From: Microglena sp. YARC
Lineage: Eukaryota; Chlorophyta; Chlorophyceae; Chlamydomonadales; Chlamydomonadaceae
Length of the DNA: 64,000 nucleotides
Direction of reading: 5' to 3'
Assembly (NCBI GenBank): GCA_022414725.1
Contig: CM039462.1
Coordinates: forward strand, 668,385-732,384
The notes under the pieces were generated by a model. It ran no database searches and had not been told where the DNA came from. It was given only the letters and a program-made list of their open reading frames with translations. How positions within the stretch are numbered: the first letter of the stretch is position 1; each line of letters opens with the position of its first letter. The translations under genes were made by a program, and so were the position numbers. Shown piece by piece: positions 43,800 through 54,311 of the stretch.

Positions 43800-44036
43800 A
43801 AAAAACTGTACAAGGACAACGCTTCAATGGACACTCTCGAAAGTACCGACAAAATAACGATACGGAGTCTGCAGGACGGAGAGCCGTGATCTAAAAAAGA
43901 ACCACGATATTCTCTTGCAAATTGTTGATTATATTATGGTATTGGTGTTCCACTGCCCGCTGATTTCTACACCATTAGGTTACACCGTAAGGTGTGCCGT
44001 ACACGAAGCGGTTTCATTTTAGTATTCCTGTACAGT
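43800..44036 (+). repeat. GGTGTG-hairpin repeat, copy a
   Basis: Syntenic with 17,046-17,270: GTACCGACAAAATAACG, GAGCCGTGATCTAAAAAAG, GGTTACACCGTAAGGTGTG and ACGAAGCGGTTTCATTTTAG in order. Confidence 0.65.
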
Positions 44037-44371
44037 CGGAGACACAAATTGTGGGACACATTAAAATGGGCGGGATAGCAGCACGGAGGATCACAATTCC
44101 CGCTCAAGACCATGTTTCGCATCTTACGGTGGATCATTTTTTCTTACACAACTTATAATCCTTCGTCGAAGCAACAATATGTAAAAAGGCTTTCTTGTAC
44201 CATGCTAATGGCGGTGTCCTGGGCATCCGCGGATTTTTTTGAAATTCTCAGAATTTAGAGTTCTCCGGAAAAAATGGGCGTCACAGGTCGCTACAAAATG
44301 GCAAGCAACCTTCATGACGCATTGCACATCAACAAAGACCCGTGTTCTTTTGGCCACGGTACCGGGGACGG
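44037..44371. other. Arm 2-only rearranged segment
   Basis: No gene. It holds two halves of a MITE-like element (CGCTCAAGACCATGTTTCGC at 44,095 and CTCAGAATTTAGAGTTCTCC at 44,250) separated by about 90 bp, plus unrecognised sequence up to 44,371. It lies between two copies of the GGTGTG-hairpin repeat, suggesting a duplication that trapped intervening DNA. Confidence 0.5.
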
Positions 44372-44606
44372 CTGGTCCTTCAATGGACACTCTTGAAAAG
44401 TACCGACAAAAGAACGATACGGAGTCTGCAGGATGGAGAGCCGTGATCTAAAAAAGAACCACGATATTCTCGTTAACATTATGCAATTTGTTGATTCAAA
44501 ATCGTATTGGTGTTCCACTGCCCCGTGGGTTGCTACACCATTTGGTTACACCGTAAGGTGTGCCGTACACTCCAGAAAACGGTTTCATTTTAGTATTCCG
44601 TCAAGT
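44372..44606 (+). repeat. GGTGTG-hairpin repeat, copy b (extra in arm 2)
   Basis: A second, direct-oriented copy 570 bp from copy a, with TCAATGGACACTC, GAGCCGTGATCTAAAAAAG and GGTTACACCGTAAGGTGTG. It abuts the 3' end of the large unknown gene, and arm 1 has no equivalent there. Confidence 0.65.
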
Positions 44607-44626
44607 GTATCAGGATGGGATGGGGC

Positions 44627-47600
44627 TCACACACCCCCATCCTCGATGGGGGTGTTACCCTTGATAGCATTGATAGCCTTCTTCTTCAACTGAGCTACCT
44701 GCTCAGCATCCAATCGAAACATCTTCTGCTTGAGCTCTCCATCATCTAACAAGAGAACCATCAAAAAGTCCTCGCGACGATATCTAACCAGCTGTGAACG
44801 CTGATACTTCGGGAACTCAAACATGCCATCGACACACTCAGAATCGGATTTGATGTACACGCCCTGGACGTTGAAATATCCATTACTCTCTCTGATGGAG
44901 GTCACCTTGAACGCGTACACACGACGCGGATCATCTCCGTTGGGAGAATCACTCAAACGCACAGCGTATTTGTCAGACGGTTCGCTGCAAACTGCAAACC
45001 CGACTTCTCCAGGCTTGGGAATCTCGTCATCATCATCATCACAGGTGTGTTTCGGCTCGGTGATAGTCATCCGCTTGGATGCGTGCCGCTTGGATGCGTG
45101 CCGGTCGGATGCGTGCAGCTTGGATGCGTGCCGCTTGGATGCGTGTATGGGATCAGGAAGGTCACACGCTGTCTCTTCACAAGGATTGGCATTGAAGTCC
45201 CATAGTCGTTCCCGAGATGGGCCGGCGTCCCCGAGGGCCCGCACAGGTACCGTGTTGAATGCCAGTGCACCGTACTTTTTCATCGCGGATGGGTGGATGT
45301 AAAACATGAGCCGCAGCATGTGGCTCAGATCCAGGTCAGCCATTTGTGGATTGTCCGCTGCCTCATTCAGCTGATTCCACTTGGTTCCTCGAATATGTCC
45401 AGAATTAGCCAACCAGCCGACATCGTAGACCTTGTACACAGCATTCTTGAATCCAAGCTTCCAGTTGGAGGGAAGCATGCTCGTCTCGATGAAGACGTGT
45501 CTGAGGTCCAGCATCGGAGCAAGAACGACATGCTCTCGGCAACAGTTGCTTTCCGCTGTCCTCCGTCGTAGGCAATGCAGTCCTTCGGTTTGATCAAGTC
45601 ATGCAGGAACTTCAAACTAGTCTCAACGGAGAGATTTCCACCAGAGATGGTGGTGTCCAGAATAACATCAAGGTGTGCAATCACGGCGGTGACCTTGTCG
45701 GCAACTTCCTTTGGCAGCTCACCAGTCGCCAGCTCATGTGTATTCACCGGGTCCACGTAGTTTCCAGGAAAGTGGTGGTACCACCTCCTTACATTCGCAA
45801 CCATGGCATTCACGACATCCCGCTTCTCATCCTCCAAATGGGACACATCCATGGGGATAGGCACGATATTCTCAACACCGGTGCCGGTCTGGTACTTCAG
45901 TGTGTTTGGATTGCTCGAGTACACTTTCTCGATCGTCTGTGTGTCACCATGACCATACTGGTTGAAACGCAAGAATTCCAGACATCGCGTTTTGTCCAAC
46001 GGATTCGCCAAGTTACCCAGCGTCAAATTCTCGTGAGTCAATGACACCCCTCTTGTTTTGCTTCTTCACGTGCAGGATGCTAAGCATGGCAAGGGTTGCT
46101 GCTGCTAGGTACCTTGAGGCGTATGGAGAAAAGTCATTGACAGGGCTGTTATCCTTGCCACACAGATCGGGGTCCACTCCTTTGGCATTCGAGTCGGATG
46201 AAGACCAGTAGGTGAACTTCCCTTCCTTCCCCCTCTTCGCAAAAACGCGCTGCCTAATGTTATCGGTCGGGTCCAAGAATCCGATGTCGTAGAGAAACAT
46301 GAACCGAACTGCAAAGCAGAAGGCGTGCAGAAATGACAACATCGATGCAGAGCCGGGAAGTGTGCTGTGGATGTGTGTCAAGTTCTTCATCTGACCCTTA
46401 CCCTTCCAGGTAAGCTCCATATACTCTTTCACATAGATGAGGACTTCGGGCACGAACGCCCCGACTATGGCTGGAACTCTCGAAGTGACACTGACACCGT
46501 CCTTGCTCTTCATCGAAATGAAAAAACGTTGATGTCACTGAAAAGACAAACTGGTTGCCTCGATTGTCCGGCTCACACGCGTCATTATCATCACCTGCAA
46601 AGCAAACAAGTCAGGTATTAGATCCCTGATATAATGGGCGTTCCAGCCTCCCGGAGGATTTTTTGAAATGTCTACTCAGAATTTAGAGCCTCCAGAACGA
46701 CTCGCTAGCCTGATATATCAGCACAGACAGAGGAATCACAATTTCGATCCAGACCATGTTTCGAAACCAGTAAAAATCATCCGGGAGGCTTGAACACACA
46801 TTGTATGTGCTACTACGGTTGCAAGTCGATCGTTGTTTATTACCTGCTCAAGGTACCAAAGCATAGAGTTTTTGGCGCTCTGGAACTTTCTTGAGGGAGA
46901 CTGGGTCCTCTGCTGTTATCTGGGAGGTCACTTGGCGGAGGGTTATCTTTTGTAAACGCATGGACGGTCCCCAATAGCAAGGCTGCCCTTGTAAACGATT
47001 GCCGCGAACGGAGCACCACAGAGTTCCTTGTATCCGTTTTTCTGTCCTCCGTTAGAGCCTTGTACGCACTCTGCGTTTGTCGGGTCATCGATTTCGTACA
47101 ACGTGCTCACATTGTGACTGCAAGGGCCTTCGACGCTCTTCTTTGCAGACCGCATAGACACTGTCTCTTGCACATTCCTCCCGATCAGTTTCATCACTCG
47201 TTTTATGTCCGTGTTCAGAATCGTGTACGACAGCATCTTCTTCCTGAACTCCAGCAAATCCATAACATAGGACGTTGGGTACGTCACTAGAGTCGTGACA
47301 GATGTGACAAAGTTGAAGTTGGTTCTCTCCGCATCCACATCAGCCTGAATAAAGTTGTTCCACAAAATATTGACGACTTGGACAAAGGATTTAATGACCT
47401 TCGCAACCAGCAATTCCTCCACGATGCGCTCCCACTTCACCAACTGCATACGATTGCTAGTCACGATGTCCCTCACATGGGACTCTGTCGGAGGGGATGA
47501 CTGGCGAATGATGACGCTCAACAGCCAATGGAAAAAACCAATGCGCAAGGTCCTGTCGTCCACGACACTGGTTAGTTCGTTGTCCCCGGTTGGCTTATTG

Positions 47601-47689
47601 CGATAGACGATTGTCTTGTTGACACGACGGGATGATAGAGACCCATCGTATCCCCAATCAGTTGTGCAGGTATCTGTGTTTCTTAACAT
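44627..47689 (-). CDS. Large conserved unknown protein, arm 2 copy (spliced)
   Basis: Exon 1 47,689-46,844 and exon 2 46,594-44,627. Compared with arm 1 it is correct around the ADNSPVNDFSPYASRYL region and at HFPGNYVDPVNTHE, so the two arms correct each other, but it has its own breaks near 47,060, 46,040 and 45,500. The HASKR insert carries an extra KLHASDRHASK block and the poly-Asp tract is shorter. Substitutions are few, which argues for constraint or recent duplication. Confidence 0.6.
46595..46843 (-). other. GT-AG intron with MITE-like element, arm 2
   Basis: Same boundaries as in arm 1: donor GTAATAAAC at 46,843, acceptor TTTGCTTTGCAG ending at 46,595. The element within spans 46,631-46,803. 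Confidence 0.62.
46631..46803 (+). mobile_element. MITE-like hairpin element (arm 2 intron)
   Basis: ATAATGGGCGTTCCAGCCTC at one end and CCGGGAGGCTTGAACACACA at the other; interior markers as in the other copies. Confidence 0.72.
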
Positions 47690-47751
47690 GATTGATTGTT
47701 GTAAATAAATGACTAGGTATCGTGAATTTATAGAGGACGATCTTTGCTCAT

Positions 47752-47835
47752 CATGCGGTTTCCGTCTACTGCATGCGGCTTCCGTCTACTGCATGCGGTT
47801 TCCGTCTACTGCATGCGGTTTCCGTCTACTTCTAC
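47752..47835 (-). repeat. 20-bp tandem repeat, four units
   Basis: Four units of GCATGCGGTTTCCGTCTACT (one with GGCTTCC), against about three in arm 1. They encode the C-terminal tail of the Xrn-like protein. Confidence 0.82.
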
Positions 47836-49570
47836 TACATTCAGTGGATGCCCTAACGATGACATTCCCGATGACGTCAAGGTCCACATGCGGAATTATT
47901 GCATGGCACTCCCACGTCCGCTCCCGTAAATACGTACGCAACCGGTAACTGGACGCGAAACATGAACGCGCATCTCGTCGGATCGGGTGACGGCGTCCGA
48001 ACACATCACGTCCACCGCGGACGCCAAGGGGCGAGACGGTAGAATGAGGAAGAGAAATAGTTGATCCCTATCAACGGCGTCAATCCCCATTGTAGAAGCC
48101 GACTTGTGCACACGGATACGAAACGCTCTAGTGTGCGGGTCAAGTGTAGAGAAGTGGTCATCGAGTTCTCGATGATATGCGGGTGTCGACTCGCTCAGAA
48201 AAGTGTTGGATGTCAAGTGCGAGAGGCGCGTAATCATACGGGTACGTCCAACCCACACTATACATCTTCTGGTCACCAAGGTAACGCAGTGTCCACGCAA
48301 GTCCCGCCACGAACGCCATCGCGGCTTCGCGGATCCTCACAGCGGAACCAGCTGCCCCGCCCACAAATAGAGCGTTGTAGTATCGTCGACGCCAAAGAAC
48401 ATCGCATGCGGCGTGGTGAACGAAGTCGACGATGCCGCTCTCCGGATTCTCCAAAGGGTACCTTTCTCCCCCTCCATGCATATGCATCGCCAGCATACCG
48501 TACGCATTAGTATTACTGCTAATAGTACCATTTCTCTTCGACATTTGCGTGTACGTTCTCGCGCACTGCTCATTGTACCAAGCATCCTCCTCGCGCGCGA
48601 GCTGGTGCTCGTTCTCCGCTATACTTGACATAAACGAGCGTAGAGCACTCAACGAAATGCCTGCCGTAACGTCAGGTCCTCCGGTAGACAGCCAAGGGGG
48701 GGGAGAGGTGCGCGCATTAGACCCGTGTCCTCCTCTCCAGCTAATGAGTGGTACATGGACAGCAGTATGCTCACCCATTCGTTTTGAGACGAAGTCCGGT
48801 CAGAGAAGGGATGAAGTCGTTTCCAAGCAATAGACAGATTACGACGAAGTCACGGACGTTTATGTTGCGCTCCAGCTGAGTGCAGAGCGATCGCACGTTA
48901 AGGATGCAGTCACCTCCACAACCACCGGGAGTCTCACGGTACAACTCAATCGCGTTCCAATGAGGAGAGAGCAACGACATTAGGATGAGGTCCGCGTCCA
49001 ATCCGTGCACAAGCACGGATAGCGATTGCGAATCCCTGTACGAGGCGGTGATATGCCGGAAGATCTTCTGCTCACCCTCCCCTGACTCGAGGTCGGTGGA
49101 CAGAACCACCTCGACAGAAGGGCATGTGCACGAAAACGCGCAGAGAACCCTTGGAGACCGCGGCGAAGGTGTGCATGAAGGAGTGGCAGGAGATATGTGG
49201 GAACGGTCAAGGTACGTTTCATCTCGGTTCTGGGGTGGTTGTTCGTCTCTCCATCACAGTGTCGTCGCTGTGTCAATTCGTGCACAAACCTACGATTCCG
49301 CTGTTGCTGCATCTTCGCTAGAGGAGCGGTGCATCTACAGAGACGAACAACAACTTGGCTGGACGGGTACAACATACAAGATATTCAAGTCGATCCATCG
49401 AATGTTGGACGACCTGCTCTGGTGTGGTGTTGGGAAACCTTGAAAGAGCGTCGTGGACTACCGCGTTAAAATCGATGTACAGTGATCGTACATGCGGTCA
49501 GGGAGCGCACATCGCGAACACAAGAAGGATAACGCCTCCGAAGGTGAGAAAACAGGTACGGGATACCCAT
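47786..49570 (-). CDS. Xrn-like 5'-3' exoribonuclease, arm 2 copy
   Basis: Counterpart of 11,982-13,767 starting at ATG 49570. The motifs DADLILMSLLSPHW, GEGEQKIFRH and LLGNDFIPSLTGL lie in one frame (48,771-49,109); the part after the C run (from about 48,778) continues open to about 48,160. Several indels between 49,100 and 49,440 break the N-terminal motifs. Confidence 0.75.
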
Positions 49571-49639
49571 TCATACAAAACACAATGTAACACAAAATGA
49601 GAATGCCTGTAGTCTTTACACTTCTTGTTCTCAAATAAA

Positions 49640-50147
49640 GTGGGACACACCTTATAATCATCCAGACTGCATATCGTTGCTTTTGGGCAAAGTAGGGGGG
49701 GTGCAGCAAGTTTAAGAGGTTCTCGAAAATATTCAGAGTCGCCTCTTTGGTAAACCGTTCAACCGTCTGTGTCCCCAAATCAGTATCAGGTGTTGGTGGG
49801 GTTTTCGAGGAGCTTCTCGGAGCGTCTCGTAGAAACGCGAGAGGTTGCTCTCTCCCAAAGACTTGGTGGAGTGTAAGCATCAGGATGTTCCTAGAAGCGT
49901 TCACATCTCGGGAGGCAGGAACGCCCATTTGGTTTTGCAGTGGAGAATATTGTATTGAATCCGCTTTCGTCCTTCCGTACAATTCCAACCAGTACCGTCT
50001 TGCCTCTTTGAGTGAGTTGCAAAGGCGGGTCTCAATTTGAAGACTCCAATCCATTCTTGAACGACTCACTAGCTTGAGACATAAGCACCAAGGAATAACA
50101 AATCCGCTCCAACCAGTCAAAATCGGTCGGGAGGCAGGAACGCCCAT
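49640..50147 (-). pseudogene. TnpB/Fanzor C-terminal relic, arm 2 copy
   Basis: An open frame of about 230 codons runs across it. It keeps a stretch lost from arm 1 (EARRYWLELYGRTKADSIQ) and the RuvC-III motif SRDVNASRNIL, but the zinc half-fingers have been replaced by a MITE-like end (GGCGTTCCTGCCTCCCGAG). With arm 1 it shows that both arms inherited one relic and then lost different parts. Confidence 0.6.
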
Positions 50148-50150
50148 TTA
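49905..50150 (-). mobile_element. MITE-like ends in direct orientation
   Basis: CGGGAGGCAGGAACGCCCATT occurs at about 49,910-49,930 and again at 50,128-50,149 in the same orientation, framing about 200 bp of TnpB-relic and element interior. A direct rather than inverted pair suggests recombination between two elements. Confidence 0.5.
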
Positions 50151-50158
50151 CTGTCAAA

Positions 50159-50404
50159 TCACTGAACTTGTTGGACCACCTTTTTGAAGATGTCTGTCAT
50201 TCCTTTGACGATCATCGGCTTCGCCCCACCACCTTCCCCCCCCCTCTCCTCCTCATTTTTTGCATCTTGCTTCTTTACAATTTCTCCCGGCAATCTCCGG
50301 AGAATTAGGGCGATATCCTTACGCATGCGCATGATCGTCTCGAAACTGTATAGGTTGAAAGATATCAACATAGCGAAAGAGATCAACACAATTATCTTAC
50401 CCAT
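50159..50404 (-). CDS. Small N-terminally anchored membrane protein, arm 2
   Basis: 81 residues, differing from the arm 1 copy only by Glu for Asp in RRLPGEIV. Intact membrane segment. Divergent from the kinase-like gene. Confidence 0.55.
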   Translation of the reverse strand: MGKIIVLISFAMLISFNLYSFETIMRMRKDIALILRRLPGEIVKKQDAKNEEERGGEGGGAKPMIVKGMTDIFKKVVQQVQ

Positions 50405-50458
50405 CCCTGTACACGTGGTCGTTCGTTCTCTTGATTCTTGGTTTTTTTTAATTTAAGA

Positions 50459-51757
50459 ATGAAACGAATCCAAACAATGAGCAAAGGAAATATTATTAAG
50501 GAGGGAGGTTACAACGTCATTTTCGAGATCGAACTCCTTAAAAATGATGTGCAGTCGGAGGGAGACGTATTCGTCGTGGACACGTTCAACGTACACACAG
50601 GAGAACTGTTGTCGGTTAGGTACAACAGTCTCAAGACACTGACACATGCGTACCCTAGCAAAGAAGTCGTCATCAGGAAATTAAAAAACATCAGTAATAG
50701 ACGTGCGCCTGATAACCTCGACGCCGATTGTCTCACGTCTATCCTCACTAAACTATGGAACGAAACGACGCCGTCAAAGAAAACAAAGTACACGCAATCC
50801 TCCGTACACTCATTCATAAAGAGCATGCCGGAATGGAACATGCTATGGAAAATATTCAAACTCGGAGTCATAGCCAGACACAAACCTGTAGACGCATTCA
50901 CGTCCATGCACGTGAAGGACACCTACATTGTAACACTATGCATACGCACTAGAAAAGGAATCTATCCTGTCCTGAGGCGGTTCACAGGTGATTTAGGGTC
51001 AAAAGAGTTCAAAAAGAAGCTCACGCTAGGGCGAATTCTCGATGTAGCAGAAGCGGTTCTAGACACACTCTCTTACTTTTCATTGTACGGATTCTTCCAC
51101 CACGGAGATGTCAAGTTGAACAACATCCTATGGAAGGACATGCCAGACGGATCTATCATTGTGCGCTTGGCAGACTACGATACAATGGTGCAAATTCCTG
51201 ATCACGTTGCACTGAACTCGTTAGACATGTCTATAGTAACCGATCTGTACGCGTCCCCATTTAGCGTTTCAGCACAAACATTCGATAGATCGTTTGCCTA
51301 CTTCCAAAGCAACTATCAGTTACTCATCCCCCAAGACATCACCGCACGCACTATACGCAAATCATGGGAGCCTCTCAAAGCCACACACGCACACAAACGA
51401 CAAGCAGGAAACAAAAGCTGGAGGTGCGACCTACTCAACATGCTCGTATCGAAAAGCGACCTCTACAGCCTAGGACTTGTCATTGCCGCATTAGGATCAA
51501 GCTCAATCACCAGCAAAAAAGTCATAAACAAGCTATCTGGGTTCGTCAGAAATCTCGTCACTATCGAACAAATGCCGATTGGGTCATTCGACCCCCACAA
51601 AGAAACTCCGGTATTACATGCCTCAAACAACACCGACTGTATCATGACTATATCGGACGCGACCATCCAACTGTCACAGATCCGAACAAGCTTCACGACA
51701 GAAGAAATCAATGCACCAATTTACTCCCAATTTAATCCACAGAAACGCCCATTTTAA
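50459..51757 (+). CDS. Protein-kinase-like protein, open copy
   Basis: 432 residues from ATG 50459. The N-lobe is weakly conserved (VFEVDTF-type strands; a candidate VAIK-like Lys is not certain). The catalytic loop HGDVKLNNIL (about residue 216) has the catalytic Asp and metal-binding Asn; about 20 residues later LADYDT replaces the DFG motif while keeping its Asp. A C-lobe helix (SKSDLYSLGLVIAALGSSS) matches the D-x-ySlG subdomain IX. Giant viruses encode many such divergent kinases, some packaged in virions. Activity is plausible but the unusual ADYD motif leaves doubt. Confidence 0.75.
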   Translation: MKRIQTMSKGNIIKEGGYNVIFEIELLKNDVQSEGDVFVVDTFNVHTGELLSVRYNSLKTLTHAYPSKEVVIRKLKNISNRRAPDNLDADCLTSILTKLWNETTPSKKTKYTQSSVHSFIKSMPEWNMLWKIFKLGVIARHKPVDAFTSMHVKDTYIVTLCIRTRKGIYPVLRRFTGDLGSKEFKKKLTLGRILDVAEAVLDTLSYFSLYGFFHHGDVKLNNILWKDMPDGSIIVRLADYDTMVQIPDHVALNSLDMSIVTDLYASPFSVSAQTFDRSFAYFQSNYQLLIPQDITARTIRKSWEPLKATHAHKRQAGNKSWRCDLLNMLVSKSDLYSLGLVIAALGSSSITSKKVINKLSGFVRNLVTIEQMPIGSFDPHKETPVLHASNNTDCIMTISDATIQLSQIRTSFTTEEINAPIYSQFNPQKRPF

Positions 51758-51818
51758 TCGCGGTTTACGTCCCCAATTCGAGAATTAAAAAAATAGCGTA
51801 AAAAGAAAAGGGAATAGT

Positions 51819-52322
51819 ATGGAAAGTGATTCATCGCAACAACTCGAACTGTTAGCATCTATTATAACTGAACTGAAGACAGCTAACGAAACCAATGTCC
51901 AGATACTAGGTGCGTTCCAGAGACTTCTTGCAGAGACAGAACAATATCAAACAGATGATCCCTCAGATGGACAGAACGTGGGAGGAGAAAATCCAGAGTC
52001 GGAAGGTGTTGAAGACGAAGAAGGAGGACCTGAAGACGAAGAAGGAGTAGGATCTGAAGACGAAGAAGGAGTAGTATCTGAAGACGAAGAAGGAGTAGCA
52101 TCTGAAGACGAAGAAGGAGGAGTACCTGAAGACGAAGAAGGAGTAGTATCTGAAGACGAAGAAGGAGGAGTACCTGAAGACGAAGAAGGAGTAGTATCTG
52201 AAGACGAAGAAGGAGTAGTATCTGAAGAAGGAGTAGTATCTAAAGACGAAGAAGGAGTACCTGAAAAAGACGTACCTGAAGAAGTTGAAGAAGTCGACGT
52301 GGAAGAATTCAACGGACGTTAA
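51819..52322 (+). CDS. Acidic EDEEGV repeat protein, long form
   Basis: 167 residues against 131 in arm 1; N- and C-terminal ends are identical and the difference lies in added EDEEGVVS/EDEEGGVP units of 24 or 27 bp. Otherwise as for the arm 1 copy. Confidence 0.58.
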   Translation: MESDSSQQLELLASIITELKTANETNVQILGAFQRLLAETEQYQTDDPSDGQNVGGENPESEGVEDEEGGPEDEEGVGSEDEEGVVSEDEEGVASEDEEGGVPEDEEGVVSEDEEGGVPEDEEGVVSEDEEGVVSEEGVVSKDEEGVPEKDVPEEVEEVDVEEFNGR

Positions 52323-52416
52323 ATGTGGAAGTGATTTGGTTGTAAAAACTCAAAAAAATGACTTATGTGTAAAGAAGTACGAGTGACAAACCGGTCATCT
52401 TCTTTGTTCAACTAAG

Positions 52417-53016
52417 ATGAACGCTAAAAAAGAATATGATGACGTAAGGGTGCTTGTCGGTGATACTGATGATGCTTCAAAACCATCAAACCGATCTAAA
52501 CAAAGGAATTCAGAAGGTGCTCCTCCGTCGAATAACACTACTACCAATAGGAACAGTAAGAAGACTGTAGGATCATTGATTGTAGATGGGCCAGTGGCAG
52601 GTCCGTATTCCTTCTCTAGTCTTTTGAATGAAAATGATTCATCTTCCAAATTTTCCGTTCCGGGAGGTGACGTTTTCAGCGAGTTGATGCTGAAGGAGGA
52701 ACGAGTGATTGACAATGTAAACAGAGTCGTCAATCATGCAAGATTGACAGATCTGTCGAAGCGTTCTTTTGTACAACAACCCTTGCATGTGATTCTAGTA
52801 AAGTTGGTAGAGACTATTCGATTCATAATCGAGGATATTGTCTCTTCCTCTCACAAAGTGTCGATATCAGGAACAAAAGGTATCCCTGCTTATAGCAGGG
52901 CGATCGTTCACTCGTTCGTAGGAGGGAACGGAAGATATATGTCGTATCATACTGATAAGTCTAGCTGTCACATTCGTCGTTTTCCACCTTGCCTTCTGAA
53001 TCTTCAATCTTCGTGA
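52417..53016 (+). CDS. C-terminally anchored membrane protein, frameshifted tail
   Basis: Identical to the arm 1 protein for most of its length (Glu for Ala in LLNENDSS), but an indel near 52,925 replaces the hydrophobic anchor by SCHIRRFPPCLLNLQSS. The anchor-coding DNA is still present in another frame. Confidence 0.55.
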   Translation: MNAKKEYDDVRVLVGDTDDASKPSNRSKQRNSEGAPPSNNTTTNRNSKKTVGSLIVDGPVAGPYSFSSLLNENDSSSKFSVPGGDVFSELMLKEERVIDNVNRVVNHARLTDLSKRSFVQQPLHVILVKLVETIRFIIEDIVSSSHKVSISGTKGIPAYSRAIVHSFVGGNGRYMSYHTDKSSCHIRRFPPCLLNLQSS

Positions 53017-53894
53017 GGGGGGCAATGTTTCTACGGATGGTATCATAACCTCTAGCGACAAGGGATTCTACATCGTTCCTGTCAAACGTGACGATATCCT
53101 CTAAGACAAATCCGGTTCCATGTTGAGATCGACAATAATTGTGGTACATGCGGATACCTCATGTGAGAGTAAGTTGTCCATTTCACGGTATGCGAAAAGC
53201 GCGAAAGAGTTGGCCACTCGAATGATGAAGGAGATGAAGTCGTCACCATATTTCTCATCCGGTATATTCATGATATTATTGATACGTAGTATGAGGTTCT
53301 TACCGCAATCACCCCGCCTCAGTTTCTCCTCTACATGCTTAGGAACGTGCACTCCCTTGTAGCAACACCCGTCAATGTAAAATCTTTCCCTCAAATGTCA
53401 CAGGTGTGAAAAATGATGGGCAAAGCGCACGACATGCGAATCGCCAAGCGGACCTCCATGTCGGGGTGAGAATCAAATGAGAAAGAATCCAGAATGTTGT
53501 CTGTCAAGTTGACCACATTTACAACAAGGTCTTTCCCAGTACGCGTACGCAAGTCGGCGAATGTAGTGTTACAAGGAAATGACCTGTAGGAGAGAATGTC
53601 TTGTACCATGGAAAATAGGAAAGAACCATCGTCAAATCCCCGCGTCTCGAATACTTGGTCTATACAATTAAGTTCTGGTAACTGCATGTTTTTGAACACA
53701 CAAATCATGTCATGGCTAGACAACCCCAATATTACACCGAGAGACACAATGGATCCTGAAGAAGACCCAACAAAGGTGTCTATCTGATTTATGATTCCCG
53801 CCTCTTCAAAATACTTGATGCATCCGATTTGCAACCCTCCTAGAAACCCGACGCCCCCGAATGTGAGACATCGAACTTGAGTAAGATCAATCAT
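52961..53894 (-). CDS. Patatin-like phospholipase, arm 2 copy
   Basis: Counterpart of 7,767-8,699 from ATG 53894. The glycine loop and GSSSGS nucleophile elbow are intact in the first 165 codons; indels near 53,395 and 53,130 separate the DGCC dyad motif and the tail. Overlaps the membrane-protein gene as in arm 1. Its upstream flank contains the Fanzor insertion. Confidence 0.72.
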
Positions 53895-53953
53895 GATTGT
53901 TACACTTTGACCAGACTCTTTGTGAACGCAACAAACGCACTGATTGTTACACT

Positions 53954-54304
53954 CAGACCGTATCAATTACAATTCTCTATGTACAATCAGACAGTATATT
54001 GAATTCTCTATGTACACTCAGACAGTATATTGAATTCTCTATGTACACTCAGACAGTATATTGAATTCTCTATGTACACTTAGACAGTATATTGAATTCT
54101 CTATGTACACTCAGACAGTATATTGAATTCTCTATGTACACTCAGACAGTATATTGAATTCTCTATGTACACTCAGACAGTATATTGAATTCTCTATGTA
54201 CACTCAGACAGTATATTGAATTCTCTATGTACACTCAGACAGTATATTGAATTCTCTATGTACACTCAGACAGTATATTGAATTCTCTATGTACACTCAG
54301 ACAG
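53954..54304 (+). repeat. 31-bp tandem array, about eleven units
   Basis: Units of GAATTCTCTATGTACACTCA plus GACAGTATATT repeat with a 31-bp period and almost no variation (one C/T, one variant first unit). The array begins at the element's left junction and ends 8 bp before the Fanzor ATG, so it occupies the whole promoter/5' leader. Each unit contains TACACTCAGAC, close to the junction sequence TTACACT. Confidence 0.9.
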
Positions 54305-54311
54305 CGCCAAG

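Noticed and set aside
53954..54304. CRISPR array
   Set aside because: The 31-bp units are contiguous with no unique spacers, and no cas-like genes are near.
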